A stretch of DNA of 64,000 nt from Stercoripulliclostridium_A sp963642145 (GTDB lineage Bacteria > Bacillota > Clostridia > Christensenellales > DTU072), in the NCBI GenBank assembly GCA_963642145.1, contig CAVIFU010000001.1:62001-126000 (forward strand). Reading direction: 5' to 3'. A model generated the notes under the pieces. It was not told the origin of the DNA and did not search any database. It saw only the letters and a list, made by a program, of their open reading frames with translations. A program made the position numbers and the translations under genes. Numbering within the stretch: position 1 is the stretch's first letter; every line of letters begins with the position of its first letter. Positions 1-8,968 of the stretch are shown here, piece after piece.

Positions 1-2137
1 GCCCGATGAGCAAAATTTCCGGGCTGAATGCCTCGTTTCTGAGGGTTCTTGTCGTCGGTTTAACTTCCGGCTTGACGTTGCGTTTTTTTGCTTTAAGCTT
101 GATGAGATCGTCCAATTTGAAGTTTGAGGTCAATCTACCGAGCCTTATCGTCGCCGAATTTTTTGCATAGTTTATGTTGGAAACTTCGCCTTCCGCTTTC
201 AGCGGTTTGACAAGCACTGTGTCTCCTACATGAATTTCGCCTTCGTCCTCTTCGCCGAAACCTTCGAATTCGTTGTCCTCTTGAATGACGTATTTTTCCA
301 ACGATTTACGTAATTTTCTCGCCTTAAATAAGTTTTCTTCCGTCGGAGTATCGAGAATATCGCGCAATGTTTCGATTATTTCGTTTGCTTCCGTCATGGC
401 GTTTTCTACAAGACGTTTGGTCTCTTTGCGCACGTTCTCGTTCAATTTTTCACGTTGAGCATAGAGCCTGTCGCGTTCGCGTTCGACGTTTTTTTGCATC
501 TCGTTAGCGGTTTTGAGTGCTTCGGCTGTTTTTTGTTCGTTCTCGGCTGCGTTCCTGCGCGCTACTTCAAGGGATTGAAGTACGTTTTCAAATTCAAGCT
601 TACCTTCTTGTATACCTGCCCTTGCGGATTCGATTATCTCGGATTTAAGACCGAGTTTTTTTGCAATAAGTAATGCGTTTGAGGCGCCCGGAGTCCCTAC
701 TATCAGTTTGTATGTCGGATTATAGGTTACGGGATCGAAATCCATGCTTGCGTTTTCACAGCGATCCGTGACCACCGCATACTCTTTAAGTTCGTTGTAG
801 TGTGTGGTAATTACCGCTTTTGCGCCGCTATCGCGCAAATATGCAGAAATTGCCGTGGCAAGGCTTGCGCCTTCTGTCGGATCCGTACCTGCGCCCAATT
901 CGTCCAAAAGCACCAACGAGTCCGGCGTTAGGTTATCGATTATGCGCACGATGTTGGCGATATGAGAAGAAAACGTAGATAAATTTTGCTCAATACTTTG
1001 TTCATCTCCGATATCGCAAAATACATTTGAGAAGATTGAAAGCTCTGCTTCGCGAGCCGGCACATACAGACCGCTTGCGCACATCATCGTCAGCAAGCCT
1101 ATGAGTTTCAGCGATACCGTTTTACCGCCCGTGTTCGGACCTGTTATAAACAGAAGATCGAAGTCTTTGCCCAATCTGATATCTATCGGGACAACTTTGT
1201 CTTTGTCGATTAGCGGATGTCTGCCGTGATCGATTCTGATTATTCCGTTGTCGTTGACGGTCGGCAAAACCGAGTTTGTCGCGTTTGCGTAGTAAGCCTT
1301 GGCAAATATCACGTCAAGTCGCACGATAATGTCGAAGGTGCTTTTAATACTTTCGGCACCCATGCTTACTTTGAGCGTAAATGCGCGCAGTATGCGTTCT
1401 ATTTCCGCCTGCTCTTCCAAAATATAAGTTTTGAGAGTGTTGTTAAGTTCTACTATTGCCATCGGCTCGACATATACCGTTTGTCCGGAAGCGCTTTGGT
1501 CGTGTATAAGTCCCGGGACTGAGCCGCGATACTCGGCTTTTACGGGTATAACATACCGATCTTCACGTACGGTGACGATGTTATCCTGCAAAATTTTGGA
1601 GTATTGCGGAGATGTGGTATACGCGTATAATTTAGTCTTGATCAGATCGCTCGTACGTTTGATTTTACCGCGAATCGACGCAAGCGCCGGTGACGCGTGA
1701 TCATACATTTCCGTATCGGACAGTATAGCCCTATCGATTTCTTCCGCAAGCGAAGAGTCGGTATAAATTGCGCCGGCAATTCCTTTAATGTGAGTCAACT
1801 CATCGTCGGGGACCTTGGCGATAGCGTACTTTACCGAGCCCGCTACGCGTAGCATACGGCTGACGCGCAAAAGTTCTCCCATGGTAAGCACGCTCATAAC
1901 GCTTGCCTTGTCCAAAACCACACTTATATCATCGAATGCGAAGCTGATGTTGGTTGCGTATTCGAAGGCGATTTTGTCCGCCTCGTACACCTCGCGCAAG
2001 AGTTCGCGAATATAATTTAGATTTGTATAAGGGCGTATAGACTTAACCGCCTCCCGCGCGGGAGCGGAGGAGGCGTAAGTAGCCACTGAGTCTAAAATCT
2101 TATAGAATTCGAGCGATTTTAATGTTTTTTCTTCCAT
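1..2137 (-). CDS. mutS2: Endonuclease MutS2 (3' end cut by window)
   Basis: Translating the minus strand from the ATG at 2137 gives about 712 residues of a MutS2 protein, a MutS-family ATPase tied to anti-recombination and rescue of collided ribosomes. The Walker A GPNTGGKT lies near residue 330, followed by a LLDELGAGTDP Walker B and TTHYNELK. A long coiled-coil, Lys/Glu-rich segment and a KOW-like stretch (HVGDTVLVKP) come next. The C-terminal Smr nuclease domain would lie beyond the window edge; the family is usually about 785 residues. The ATG overlaps the pheT stop by one base (TAATG), so it is probably translated by coupling with pheT. Confidence 0.95.
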   Translation of the reverse strand, partial: MEEKTLKSLEFYKILDSVATYASSAPAREAVKSIRPYTNLNYIRELLREVYEADKIAFEYATNISFAFDDISVVLDKASVMSVLTMGELLRVSRMLRVAGSVKYAIAKVPDDELTHIKGIAGAIYTDSSLAEEIDRAILSDTEMYDHASPALASIRGKIKRTSDLIKTKLYAYTTSPQYSKILQDNIVTVREDRYVIPVKAEYRGSVPGLIHDQSASGQTVYVEPMAIVELNNTLKTYILEEQAEIERILRAFTLKVSMGAESIKSTFDIIVRLDVIFAKAYYANATNSVLPTVNDNGIIRIDHGRHPLIDKDKVVPIDIRLGKDFDLLFITGPNTGGKTVSLKLIGLLTMMCASGLYVPAREAELSIFSNVFCDIGDEQSIEQNLSTFSSHIANIVRIIDNLTPDSLVLLDELGAGTDPTEGASLATAISAYLRDSGAKAVITTHYNELKEYAVVTDRCENASMDFDPVTYNPTYKLIVGTPGASNALLIAKKLGLKSEIIESARAGIQEGKLEFENVLQSLEVARRNAAENEQKTAEALKTANEMQKNVERERDRLYAQREKLNENVRKETKRLVENAMTEANEIIETLRDILDTPTEENLFKARKLRKSLEKYVIQEDNEFEGFGEEDEGEIHVGDTVLVKPLKAEGEVSNINYAKNSATIRLGRLTSNFKLDDLIKLKAKKRNVKPEVKPTTRTLRNEAFSPEILLIG

Positions 2138-4539
2138 TACCTTAATTTTATGCCATAGGTGTCGTATAATTTTTGGAGTATTGCCTCGATTTCGGTATTG
2201 ACCTCGTCGTCTTTAAGAGTGCGTTCCATGCTTTGGAAGGTGAGCTTGACGGCTACACTCTTTTTGTGGTCTTGTGCCAGGGCTCCGCCCGTGTATACGT
2301 CAAAGATACGAGCGTCCACCGGCAGTGAAACGGTAGCGTTTTTGATTGTGTCGAGCAACGAATCGGCTTCCAACTTAATATCGCATACAAGAGCTAAATC
2401 ACGCTCCATCGCCGGGAATTTGGAAACAACTTTGAATTCCGTGAAATCGGACGCGTTATCTTCGAGATATTCCTCGTCGAGTTCGGCAAAATACAGTCGT
2501 TTGTCAACGTCGTACTCGTTAGCGACGACTTCGGATACTTCGCCCATGTAGCCTATAATCATGCCGTCATCGGCAATTATTTCTGCCGTGCGCGTGGGGT
2601 GCATGTACGGTACGGAAGCGGCTTTGAACTTAGCGTTTATGCGCAGAACGCTCAACAAGTCCTCTATTATAGACTTGAAGCGATAGAAATTCTCTTTTTC
2701 GCCGTACGCGCCGATAGCGAGCTTATTCTTTTCTACGGGAAGCTCTTTAAGCGGCAATTCTTTGGGGATGTAAGTTTTTGCCACTTCAAAGAATCTGCCG
2801 AACTTATTGCCGCGCAAGTAGTTTGTCGCCATGGTCTTAATCATGCTGTGAGCAAGGGTCGTGCGCATAACGCTGTAATCTTCTCCGAGCGGACTCAACA
2901 ACTTGATCGCGTTGCGCAAAGAGCTGTCCGAGGGAAGGTGTAAAGAGTCAAACGCTTTGGGGCTTACGAACGAGTAAGTAACTATTTCGTATGCGCCTTT
3001 GCCGATCAACAGATTCTTGATTTTATCGGCAGTAAGTTGCTTTTTGTTTTTGCCGCCGGCAACGACTTCCGTATCGGGTAACAGCGTCGTAACCAAGTAG
3101 TCGTACCCGTATATACGTATGACTTCTTCCGCGATATCGTTTATGCCTACCATATCTTCGCGGTATCCCGGGATCGTTGTGTAAATCATGCCGTTATCAG
3201 CCGTTGTTTCAAGAGTAAGCGAGTTTAGGATACTTATAATCCTCTCTTCGGGTATCTCGATGCCGAGTATGCGAGCAACATCGCTTGCGGTATATTTGAG
3301 CACTTTGGTTTCGGGCTCGGACGGGAAATTGTCTATCGTTCCGTTTACGGGAGTACCCCATCCGTTTGCGACAACCAGTCCGATTGCTTTTTGCATTCCA
3401 TAGACTTGAGAAGCGTAGTCCACGCCCTTTTCAAATCTTGCCGATGAATCCGAACGTAGCCCTATCGAGCGCGATGTGCGCCTTACGCTGTCACGCGCAA
3501 ATCTTGCGGACTCGAACACCACGGTTGAAGTATCCGGCATGACGGAGTAGTCTTTTCCGCCCATTACGCCTGCAATAGCCATAGCCTCTTTTTCGTTTGC
3601 TATTACCAAGTTGTCGGAGTTCAGAGTATATGTTTTGCCGTCGAGAGCGACAAGTTTTTCATCATTTTCGGCTCTGCGTACAATTATTTTATTACCGGCG
3701 ATAGCTCTTAAATCGAATGCGTGCATCGGCTGTCCGATTTCCGTCAAAACGTAATTGGTAATGTCCACGATGTTGTTAATCGGGCGCAACCCTACCGCTT
3801 TCAAACGACGTTTGATGTAGTCGGGAGATTCCGTTATAACTACGTCCTTTACCATTGTTGCCATATATCTCGGGCAGAGATCGGTGGCATGATTTTCTAC
3901 CGTCAATCCGTCGATAACGTTTACGTTTTCGGATAAAGACGCGTAGTCGGCGGGGATGTGCAGCGGTTCTCCCGTAACGGCAGACACTTCGCGAGCTATG
4001 CCGAGAATGCTGTTTGCGTCCATACGGTTTGCGGTAATGCCCACGTCGAGGACGATATCGTCGGTACCCATAATTTCGTTTATGTCTTTACCTACGGGGG
4101 TGCCCGGCAACAAGCGCAAAACGTGATCTTCGCCGGCGCCCGGGTAGTCGGATTCGGTCAAGTTCAATTCCGAACCGCCACAGAACATGCCGTCCGAGTA
4201 TACGCCGCGCAATTCGCCGCCGGATATTGTTTTGCCGGACGCAAGACGCGCTCCGTCAAGAGCAACGGGAACGATGTCTCCTACAGCAAGATCCACGTTG
4301 TTTGTAACGATTGTCCTGTCTTTTCCGTCTGCGACGTCAATCGTGCAAACGATTAGTTTGTTTGCGTTGGGATGCGCGTTGACTGCCGTTATTTTGGCTG
4401 AAACAACGCCTTTTACTATGTCTTTTTGGTCTATAACGTTTTCTATTTCAAAACCGCACGAAACAAGCTTATCCGCAAGTTCTTCGGTAGATATGTTTAC
4501 GTCTACAAAATCTTTGAGCCATTTAATCGGAACTAACAT
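2137..4539 (-). CDS. pheT: Phenylalanyl-tRNA synthetase beta subunit
   Basis: The 800-residue beta subunit of the heterotetrameric PheRS charges tRNA-Phe. The order is an EMAP/OB-type tRNA-binding domain (about 40-150), the B3/B4 editing domain (about 215-385), B5 (about 405-475), a catalytically inactive class II core, and the C-terminal FDX-ACB anticodon-binding domain (about 705-800). Length is normal for bacterial PheT. It lies 9 bases after pheS and is read on into mutS2. The intergenic TAGGAGGGAAAC sequence before the ATG supplies a strong ribosome binding site. Confidence 0.97.
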   Translation of the reverse strand: MLVPIKWLKDFVDVNISTEELADKLVSCGFEIENVIDQKDIVKGVVSAKITAVNAHPNANKLIVCTIDVADGKDRTIVTNNVDLAVGDIVPVALDGARLASGKTISGGELRGVYSDGMFCGGSELNLTESDYPGAGEDHVLRLLPGTPVGKDINEIMGTDDIVLDVGITANRMDANSILGIAREVSAVTGEPLHIPADYASLSENVNVIDGLTVENHATDLCPRYMATMVKDVVITESPDYIKRRLKAVGLRPINNIVDITNYVLTEIGQPMHAFDLRAIAGNKIIVRRAENDEKLVALDGKTYTLNSDNLVIANEKEAMAIAGVMGGKDYSVMPDTSTVVFESARFARDSVRRTSRSIGLRSDSSARFEKGVDYASQVYGMQKAIGLVVANGWGTPVNGTIDNFPSEPETKVLKYTASDVARILGIEIPEERIISILNSLTLETTADNGMIYTTIPGYREDMVGINDIAEEVIRIYGYDYLVTTLLPDTEVVAGGKNKKQLTADKIKNLLIGKGAYEIVTYSFVSPKAFDSLHLPSDSSLRNAIKLLSPLGEDYSVMRTTLAHSMIKTMATNYLRGNKFGRFFEVAKTYIPKELPLKELPVEKNKLAIGAYGEKENFYRFKSIIEDLLSVLRINAKFKAASVPYMHPTRTAEIIADDGMIIGYMGEVSEVVANEYDVDKRLYFAELDEEYLEDNASDFTEFKVVSKFPAMERDLALVCDIKLEADSLLDTIKNATVSLPVDARIFDVYTGGALAQDHKKSVAVKLTFQSMERTLKDDEVNTEIEAILQKLYDTYGIKLR

Positions 4540-4548
4540 GTTTCCCTC

Positions 4549-5574
4549 CTATTTGAATTGTTTGGAATAACGGACGTCGTTGTCGAACAAAAGACGCATG
4601 TCCGGGATAGCATACTTAATCATAGTAGCCCTTTCTATGCCCATACCAAAGGCAAGTCCGCTGTATTCATTGGGGTCGATACCGCACATTTCAAGTACCG
4701 CGGGGTTAACCACGCCGGCTCCGAGAATTTCAATCCAGCCGGTACCCTTGCAAAGACGACAACCTTTACCGCCGCACATGGCGCAGCTCAGATCGACTTC
4801 CACGCTCGGCTCGGTGAAGGGAAAATACGAAGGACGGAATCTGACTTTCGTGGAAGGATTAAAGAATTTTTTGGCAAATTCTTCCAAAATACCTTTAAGA
4901 TCCGCCAGCGTGACGTGTTTATCGATCACAAGTCCTTCCATTTGTTGGAACATGGGACTGTGCGTAGCGTCGTCATCGGGTCTGTATACTTTGCCGGGAC
5001 ATACTATGCGAATAGGCGGTTTTTGCGTTTCCATTGTGCGAGCTTGCACGCACGATGTTTGAGTACGAAGCAAGATTTCAGGATTGATGTAAAAGCTGTC
5101 CGCAAAATCTCTTGCCGGATGATCCGACGGTATATTCAACAATTCAAAGTTATACTTGGCGTATTCGATTTCGGGTCCGTCCGCAACGCTAAAGCCCATT
5201 CCGCAAAAGATATCCAATATCTCGTTTTTAACGATGGTCAGAGGATGCAATGCGCCTTGCTCCACATCCGGGACGGATAGCGTAACGTCAAGGGATTCTT
5301 GCGCCTCTCTCGCCGTTCTTTCGCGTTCTTTGACTACGGCTTCCGCTTTGCACAGTGCCTCTTCTATTTTCAGGCGCACGTCGTTAATGAGTTTGCCGAC
5401 TGCCGGCTTATCCTCTTTCGGAACGTCTTTAAGTTGTTTGAGCAGCGTCGTGATTTCGCCGCTTTTTCCGAGGTATTTTACGCGGAGGTCGTTTAATTCG
5501 GAAGATCTATTGGCGTGAGCTATAGATTCCAGTCCGGATTCTACGATATGACTGATGATTTCTTGTAACAACAT
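4549..5574 (-). CDS. pheS: Phenylalanyl-tRNA synthetase alpha subunit
   Basis: This is the 341-residue catalytic subunit of PheRS, a class II aminoacyl-tRNA synthetase. An N-terminal coiled coil (about 1-90) is followed by the catalytic core with FRPSYFPFTEPS (motif 2 region) and GMGIERATMIKY (motif 3). A Cys-rich loop (CAMCGGKGCRLC) precedes the last motif, as in many Firmicutes. AGGAG lies 7 nt before the ATG. A sigma-A promoter at 5605-5633 gives a leader of only about 25 nt, too short for a T-box. Confidence 0.97.
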   Translation of the reverse strand: MLLQEIISHIVESGLESIAHANRSSELNDLRVKYLGKSGEITTLLKQLKDVPKEDKPAVGKLINDVRLKIEEALCKAEAVVKERERTAREAQESLDVTLSVPDVEQGALHPLTIVKNEILDIFCGMGFSVADGPEIEYAKYNFELLNIPSDHPARDFADSFYINPEILLRTQTSCVQARTMETQKPPIRIVCPGKVYRPDDDATHSPMFQQMEGLVIDKHVTLADLKGILEEFAKKFFNPSTKVRFRPSYFPFTEPSVEVDLSCAMCGGKGCRLCKGTGWIEILGAGVVNPAVLEMCGIDPNEYSGLAFGMGIERATMIKYAIPDMRLLFDNDVRYSKQFK

Positions 5575-5604
5575 CTCGAGTCTCCTATATTAGTTATACT
5601 GTTG

Positions 5605-5633
5605 ATTATAACACCCGCGCGCACGCAATGCAA
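5605..5633 (-). promoter_or_regulatory. Sigma-A promoter of pheST
   Basis: On the minus strand TTGCAT is followed by 17 bp and a perfect TATAAT. The predicted start lies about 25 nt before pheS. The same TTGCAT -35 occurs twice upstream of the P-type ATPase at 42435. Confidence 0.75.
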
Positions 5634-5658
5634 ATTTTTAGAGTAAAAAACATATAAT
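5630..5658 (+). promoter_or_regulatory. Sigma-E-like promoter of yunB
   Basis: GCAAATT, 14 bp, CATATAAT resembles the Bacillus sigma-E pattern (KMATATT, 14-15 bp, CATACAAT). It ends 5 nt before the GTG start of yunB, leaving almost no leader. YunB is a known mother-cell sporulation protein, which supports the assignment. Confidence 0.5.
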
Positions 5659-5663
5659 ATTGT

Positions 5664-6320
5664 GTGCAGAAAAATAAACGCAAATTCAAAGTAAAGGTTT
5701 TTTTGATATTGCTTACGGCGGCAATGGTTTTTGTTTGCGTTTCATATTACCGCAATACGATCTCTCCGCTCGTCGCTCAAACGGCTGAAGCCGAGGTCAA
5801 AGCGCTTGCTTCACGCATCATAAACGAATCCACCCTCAAACTGAAAAATTACCAAGCGTTTTACGACGCCTTTTATACTTACGAAAAAAACGACGTCGGC
5901 GAAATCACGCTGGTTCGCGCGAATACGGCAAGCATAAATTTGATGACTTTATGCGCAAAGGAAGCCGTTCAAAACGGACTCGATTCATTATCCGACGGCA
6001 AAGTAAATATTCCCGTAGGCGCGTTCAGCGGACTTGCCTTGCTCGCCGACAAAGGTTCGGATGTCAAAATCAATGTAGTTCAAGTCGGCACTGCCGATGC
6101 GAAAATCAACTCGTACTACTACAACGAAGGCGTCAATCAAACGTTGCACCGCTTGGTGCTTAGAATAACCGCTACCGTCAGAATGCTTATCCCTCTCAAA
6201 GCCGAAGACGTCGAAATCGTAACCGATATAGTTCTTGCGGAAGATATAGTCGTAGGCAGAGTGCCCGATAGCTACATTACCGGTATATCGGACGACAACA
6301 TATTCGATCTACTGCCTTAA
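5664..6320 (+). CDS. yunB: Sporulation protein YunB
   Basis: The 218-residue protein has one N-terminal membrane segment (about 9-27) and an extracytoplasmic domain ending with the VPDSY motif typical of YunB. In Bacillus YunB is made in the mother cell under sigma-E and is needed for normal spores. The GTG at 5664 is the only usable upstream start, because TAA lies in frame at 5655; the next Met falls inside the membrane helix. There is no Shine-Dalgarno site. It is divergent from pheS, and its stop overlaps that of the converging gene at 6317. Confidence 0.85.
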   Translation: MQKNKRKFKVKVFLILLTAAMVFVCVSYYRNTISPLVAQTAEAEVKALASRIINESTLKLKNYQAFYDAFYTYEKNDVGEITLVRANTASINLMTLCAKEAVQNGLDSLSDGKVNIPVGAFSGLALLADKGSDVKINVVQVGTADAKINSYYYNEGVNQTLHRLVLRITATVRMLIPLKAEDVEIVTDIVLAEDIVVGRVPDSYITGISDDNIFDLLP

Positions 6321-7168
6321 TTCTTTAGAGAATAGTAGTAATTCTTCATCGAAAGAGCGTCTTCTGCCTGAGTGCCGTCAGACTCGCATATAACGCAGGG
6401 CTCCAATTTACGATCGTGTATTACTTCCATCAACGGACGATAATCCGGACCGTATTTTTCATCCGCAAACGTCAAATGTCTGATCTCGCCTTTTGCTCCG
6501 TACTCGATTTTGCTAAAATGTATGTGCATACCAAAAACCTTGTCTTTTGGCATGTTGTCGTACAGTTTTTGAATGATAGTATTATAATCTGAGGCGCATT
6601 TTAGAATACCTTGCTCTCTCGCGTTGATATGTCCGAAGTCAATACACGGGTAAAAATTGTCAGCCAATGAGCAAATTTCTATAATCTCATCCACCGTACC
6701 TATCTGCCCGAGCTTGCCCATTGTCTCAAAACAAATTTTTATATTGGCATACCCTTTTTCACAAAGCTCTTCTCTTAGTAAAGCCACGTTTGCAAGCACT
6801 GCTTTCATAGCGTCATCTCTTGTAAGCTTACCTTGCGATGCAGGGTGCACAACGACTCTGTCCGTAGAAAAATCCAAGGCTTTTTTGCAGGAAGCGGTTA
6901 CGTAGCCGATAGACTTTTTGATCATTTCGGGATCTGCGTTTGCAAAATTGATAAAGTATGGGGCATGTACGCTCATACTTACGCCCTCGGACTTAAATTT
7001 ATCGCCTATCGTTCTTGCGGTTGCTTCCGGCAGCGTCACTCCGCGTCCGAACGAATATTCAAATATGTCGATGCCTCTTTCTTTGCACCACTGCGCGGCT
7101 TCAATCGTCGCTGAGTGTCCCTCATCGAAAAAGCTTCTTGAATTGCCGGCTACTCCGAATTTAATCAT
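6317..7168 (-). CDS. Endonuclease IV-like TIM-barrel protein
   Basis: The 283-residue AP endonuclease family 2 protein carries the metal-ligand pattern of endonuclease IV: HAPY, VVHP, CFETMGK, CIDFGH, HIHFS and CESDGT. Endonuclease IV cuts DNA at abasic sites using three zinc ions. Sequence is well diverged from classical Nfo, so a sugar-phosphate isomerase-type role is possible. It is the last gene of the rimP-nusA-infB operon, overlapping the end of ribF by 8 nt. Its stop overlaps the yunB stop on the other strand with no terminator between them. Confidence 0.75.
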   Translation of the reverse strand: MIKFGVAGNSRSFFDEGHSATIEAAQWCKERGIDIFEYSFGRGVTLPEATARTIGDKFKSEGVSMSVHAPYFINFANADPEMIKKSIGYVTASCKKALDFSTDRVVVHPASQGKLTRDDAMKAVLANVALLREELCEKGYANIKICFETMGKLGQIGTVDEIIEICSLADNFYPCIDFGHINAREQGILKCASDYNTIIQKLYDNMPKDKVFGMHIHFSKIEYGAKGEIRHLTFADEKYGPDYRPLMEVIHDRKLEPCVICESDGTQAEDALSMKNYYYSLKN

Positions 7169-8093
7169 TTTCCTGTAAAACTCTCCGTATATCTTTATCT
7201 ATTTGTGCTTTCAGTTCGGGAACGCTTTGAAATTTATGTATACCTCTCAGTCGTTCCGCAAACTCAACGCGAATTGTCTTGCCGTACAAATCGCCGTTAA
7301 AATCGATTATATGAGTCTCAACGCCTTTTTTTGCATTATCGAAAGTCGGGCAACCGCCCACGTTTGTTACCGCCTTGTAGCGAACGCCGTCTATAAGCAC
7401 TCGCGTGGAATAAACGCCTTCCTCCGGCAGTTCTTTATTGTCGGGCGCATAAATGTTAGCTGTTGGCATTTGAAATCCGTTCCCTACGCCTCTGCCGTGT
7501 GCTACTTGCCCATCTATAAAGTATCTGCGACACAGTAAATTTTTAGTTAGCGCCACTTCTCCGTAGTTCAACAAACGGCGTATGTCTCTCGTTGATATTT
7601 TTTTACCGCCGACGCTTATCAACGCTTGTATGACCATTATCTTATCGGTTGTTTTTGCCCATTCGCCAAGTTCTTTCACTCCGTACTCGGCGCCCTGCCC
7701 GAAACGGAAATCTTCTCCGGCGACGATACCTTTTACGTTGTTTTCCTCTAAATATTGCAAAAATTCTTCACCGGATTTGTTTATAAACAGATTTGACGGC
7801 GTGGCGACAAATATTTTATCTATGCCGATTTCGTTTCGGATAATGCTTATTCTTTCTTCCAGCGTAAATATATACTTCAATTCCGGCATGCCGAGCGCGG
7901 CGTAGAAGTCGTCGTCGAACGTAAAAACCGCAGGTTCCAAATCGTACTTTACGGCAAGCGCCTTGACGTTCTGCATCAATTTCCTATGCCCGTAATGTAA
8001 ACTGTCGAAAAAACCGAGTCCCAGCATATATCCGCCGGTAGTTTTTGTTTGTTCCGCACAAGGTTTAAGTTCTTCGGTCAAAATATCTGTCAT
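7161..8093 (-). CDS. ribF: Riboflavin kinase / FAD synthetase
   Basis: This 310-residue bifunctional enzyme makes FMN and FAD from riboflavin. The N-terminal nucleotidyltransferase half has GFFDSLHYGH, GEDFRFG and STRDIRRLL. The C-terminal flavokinase half has GRGVGNGFQMPTANI and GVY. The length is normal. It follows truB with a 4-nt overlap, the usual place for ribF in Firmicutes. Confidence 0.95.
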   Translation of the reverse strand: MTDILTEELKPCAEQTKTTGGYMLGLGFFDSLHYGHRKLMQNVKALAVKYDLEPAVFTFDDDFYAALGMPELKYIFTLEERISIIRNEIGIDKIFVATPSNLFINKSGEEFLQYLEENNVKGIVAGEDFRFGQGAEYGVKELGEWAKTTDKIMVIQALISVGGKKISTRDIRRLLNYGEVALTKNLLCRRYFIDGQVAHGRGVGNGFQMPTANIYAPDNKELPEEGVYSTRVLIDGVRYKAVTNVGGCPTFDNAKKGVETHIIDFNGDLYGKTIRVEFAERLRGIHKFQSVPELKAQIDKDIRRVLQEND

Positions 8094-8968
8094 CTCAACA
8101 ACCTCGATTTAACGATAACGCCGCCGTCTGCGTCCTTTGTTCCTATTCCGGCAAGCTTGCCGTTGGCGTATACTGTAAAATATCCGTCGGGTGCGCCGGA
8201 CACTCGTAGCGGAACGCCGTTCAGCACAAGTCTTGCCGTCTCACCGCAGATTTTTAATTTAGGGAAATCGGACAGAACGTCATCCATCGGTATGATTTTG
8301 TCGGCGATGCAATCGCTTGTATCTATATCGCTAAGTTTATATGCTTTATCCAGAGTAAATTTACCGCTTTGCTCGCGACAAATATATCGCATGTAGCCGT
8401 ATGTATTCAAAGCGTGCGCCATATCGCGCGCTATACTACGTATGTAAGTTCCGCTACCGCAAGTTATTCTAAACGCAAACGCTTCGTCTCTTCGCCCCAA
8501 ATAATCAATTTTGTCGATACGTACTCTTTTGGGTTGTAAACAAACTTCCTTGCCATCGCGGGCAAGATCGTAGGCGCGCTTACCGTTAATGGATTTTGCG
8601 GAATAAATCGGCGGAATTTGATCCGTTTCCCCTAACATATCGGGAATTATTCTCAAGATATCGGACTCGCTCGGCACTATGCCCGATTGCTTAATTACGG
8701 TACCGCTACCGTCTAAGGTGTCCGTTTCCGCACCGAAAACAAATTCCGTGTAATATACTTTGGTTTTTTCGGTTATATAGTCAAACAGTCGCGTTGCTCT
8801 ACCGAGAGCGACAGGCAAAACGCCCTCACCGTCCGGATCGAGCGTACCGGTATGTCCGATCTTGTCAAACTCGACGCCGTGCGCACGCAATATGCCTTTA
8901 AGTCGGTTCAATACCCTTGCAGAGGTCATCCCTGCCTCTTTGTTTATGACAAGGAACCCGTCAATCAT
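8090..8968 (-). CDS. truB: tRNA pseudouridine-55 synthase
   Basis: The 292-residue TruB makes pseudouridine 55 in the T loop of tRNAs. The catalytic Asp is D44 in HTGTLDPDGEG. The motifs YSAKSINGKRAY and CGSGTYIRSIARD of the family follow, and a short PUA-like C terminus is present. It overlaps both nrnA and ribF by 4 nt, so it is translationally coupled in the operon. Confidence 0.96.
   Translation of the reverse strand: MIDGFLVINKEAGMTSARVLNRLKGILRAHGVEFDKIGHTGTLDPDGEGVLPVALGRATRLFDYITEKTKVYYTEFVFGAETDTLDGSGTVIKQSGIVPSESDILRIIPDMLGETDQIPPIYSAKSINGKRAYDLARDGKEVCLQPKRVRIDKIDYLGRRDEAFAFRITCGSGTYIRSIARDMAHALNTYGYMRYICREQSGKFTLDKAYKLSDIDTSDCIADKIIPMDDVLSDFPKLKICGETARLVLNGVPLRVSGAPDGYFTVYANGKLAGIGTKDADGGVIVKSRLLR

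Noticed and set aside
5575..5604. T-box leader before pheS
   Set aside because: The predicted leader is only about 25 nt, with no specifier stem or TGG T-box sequence.
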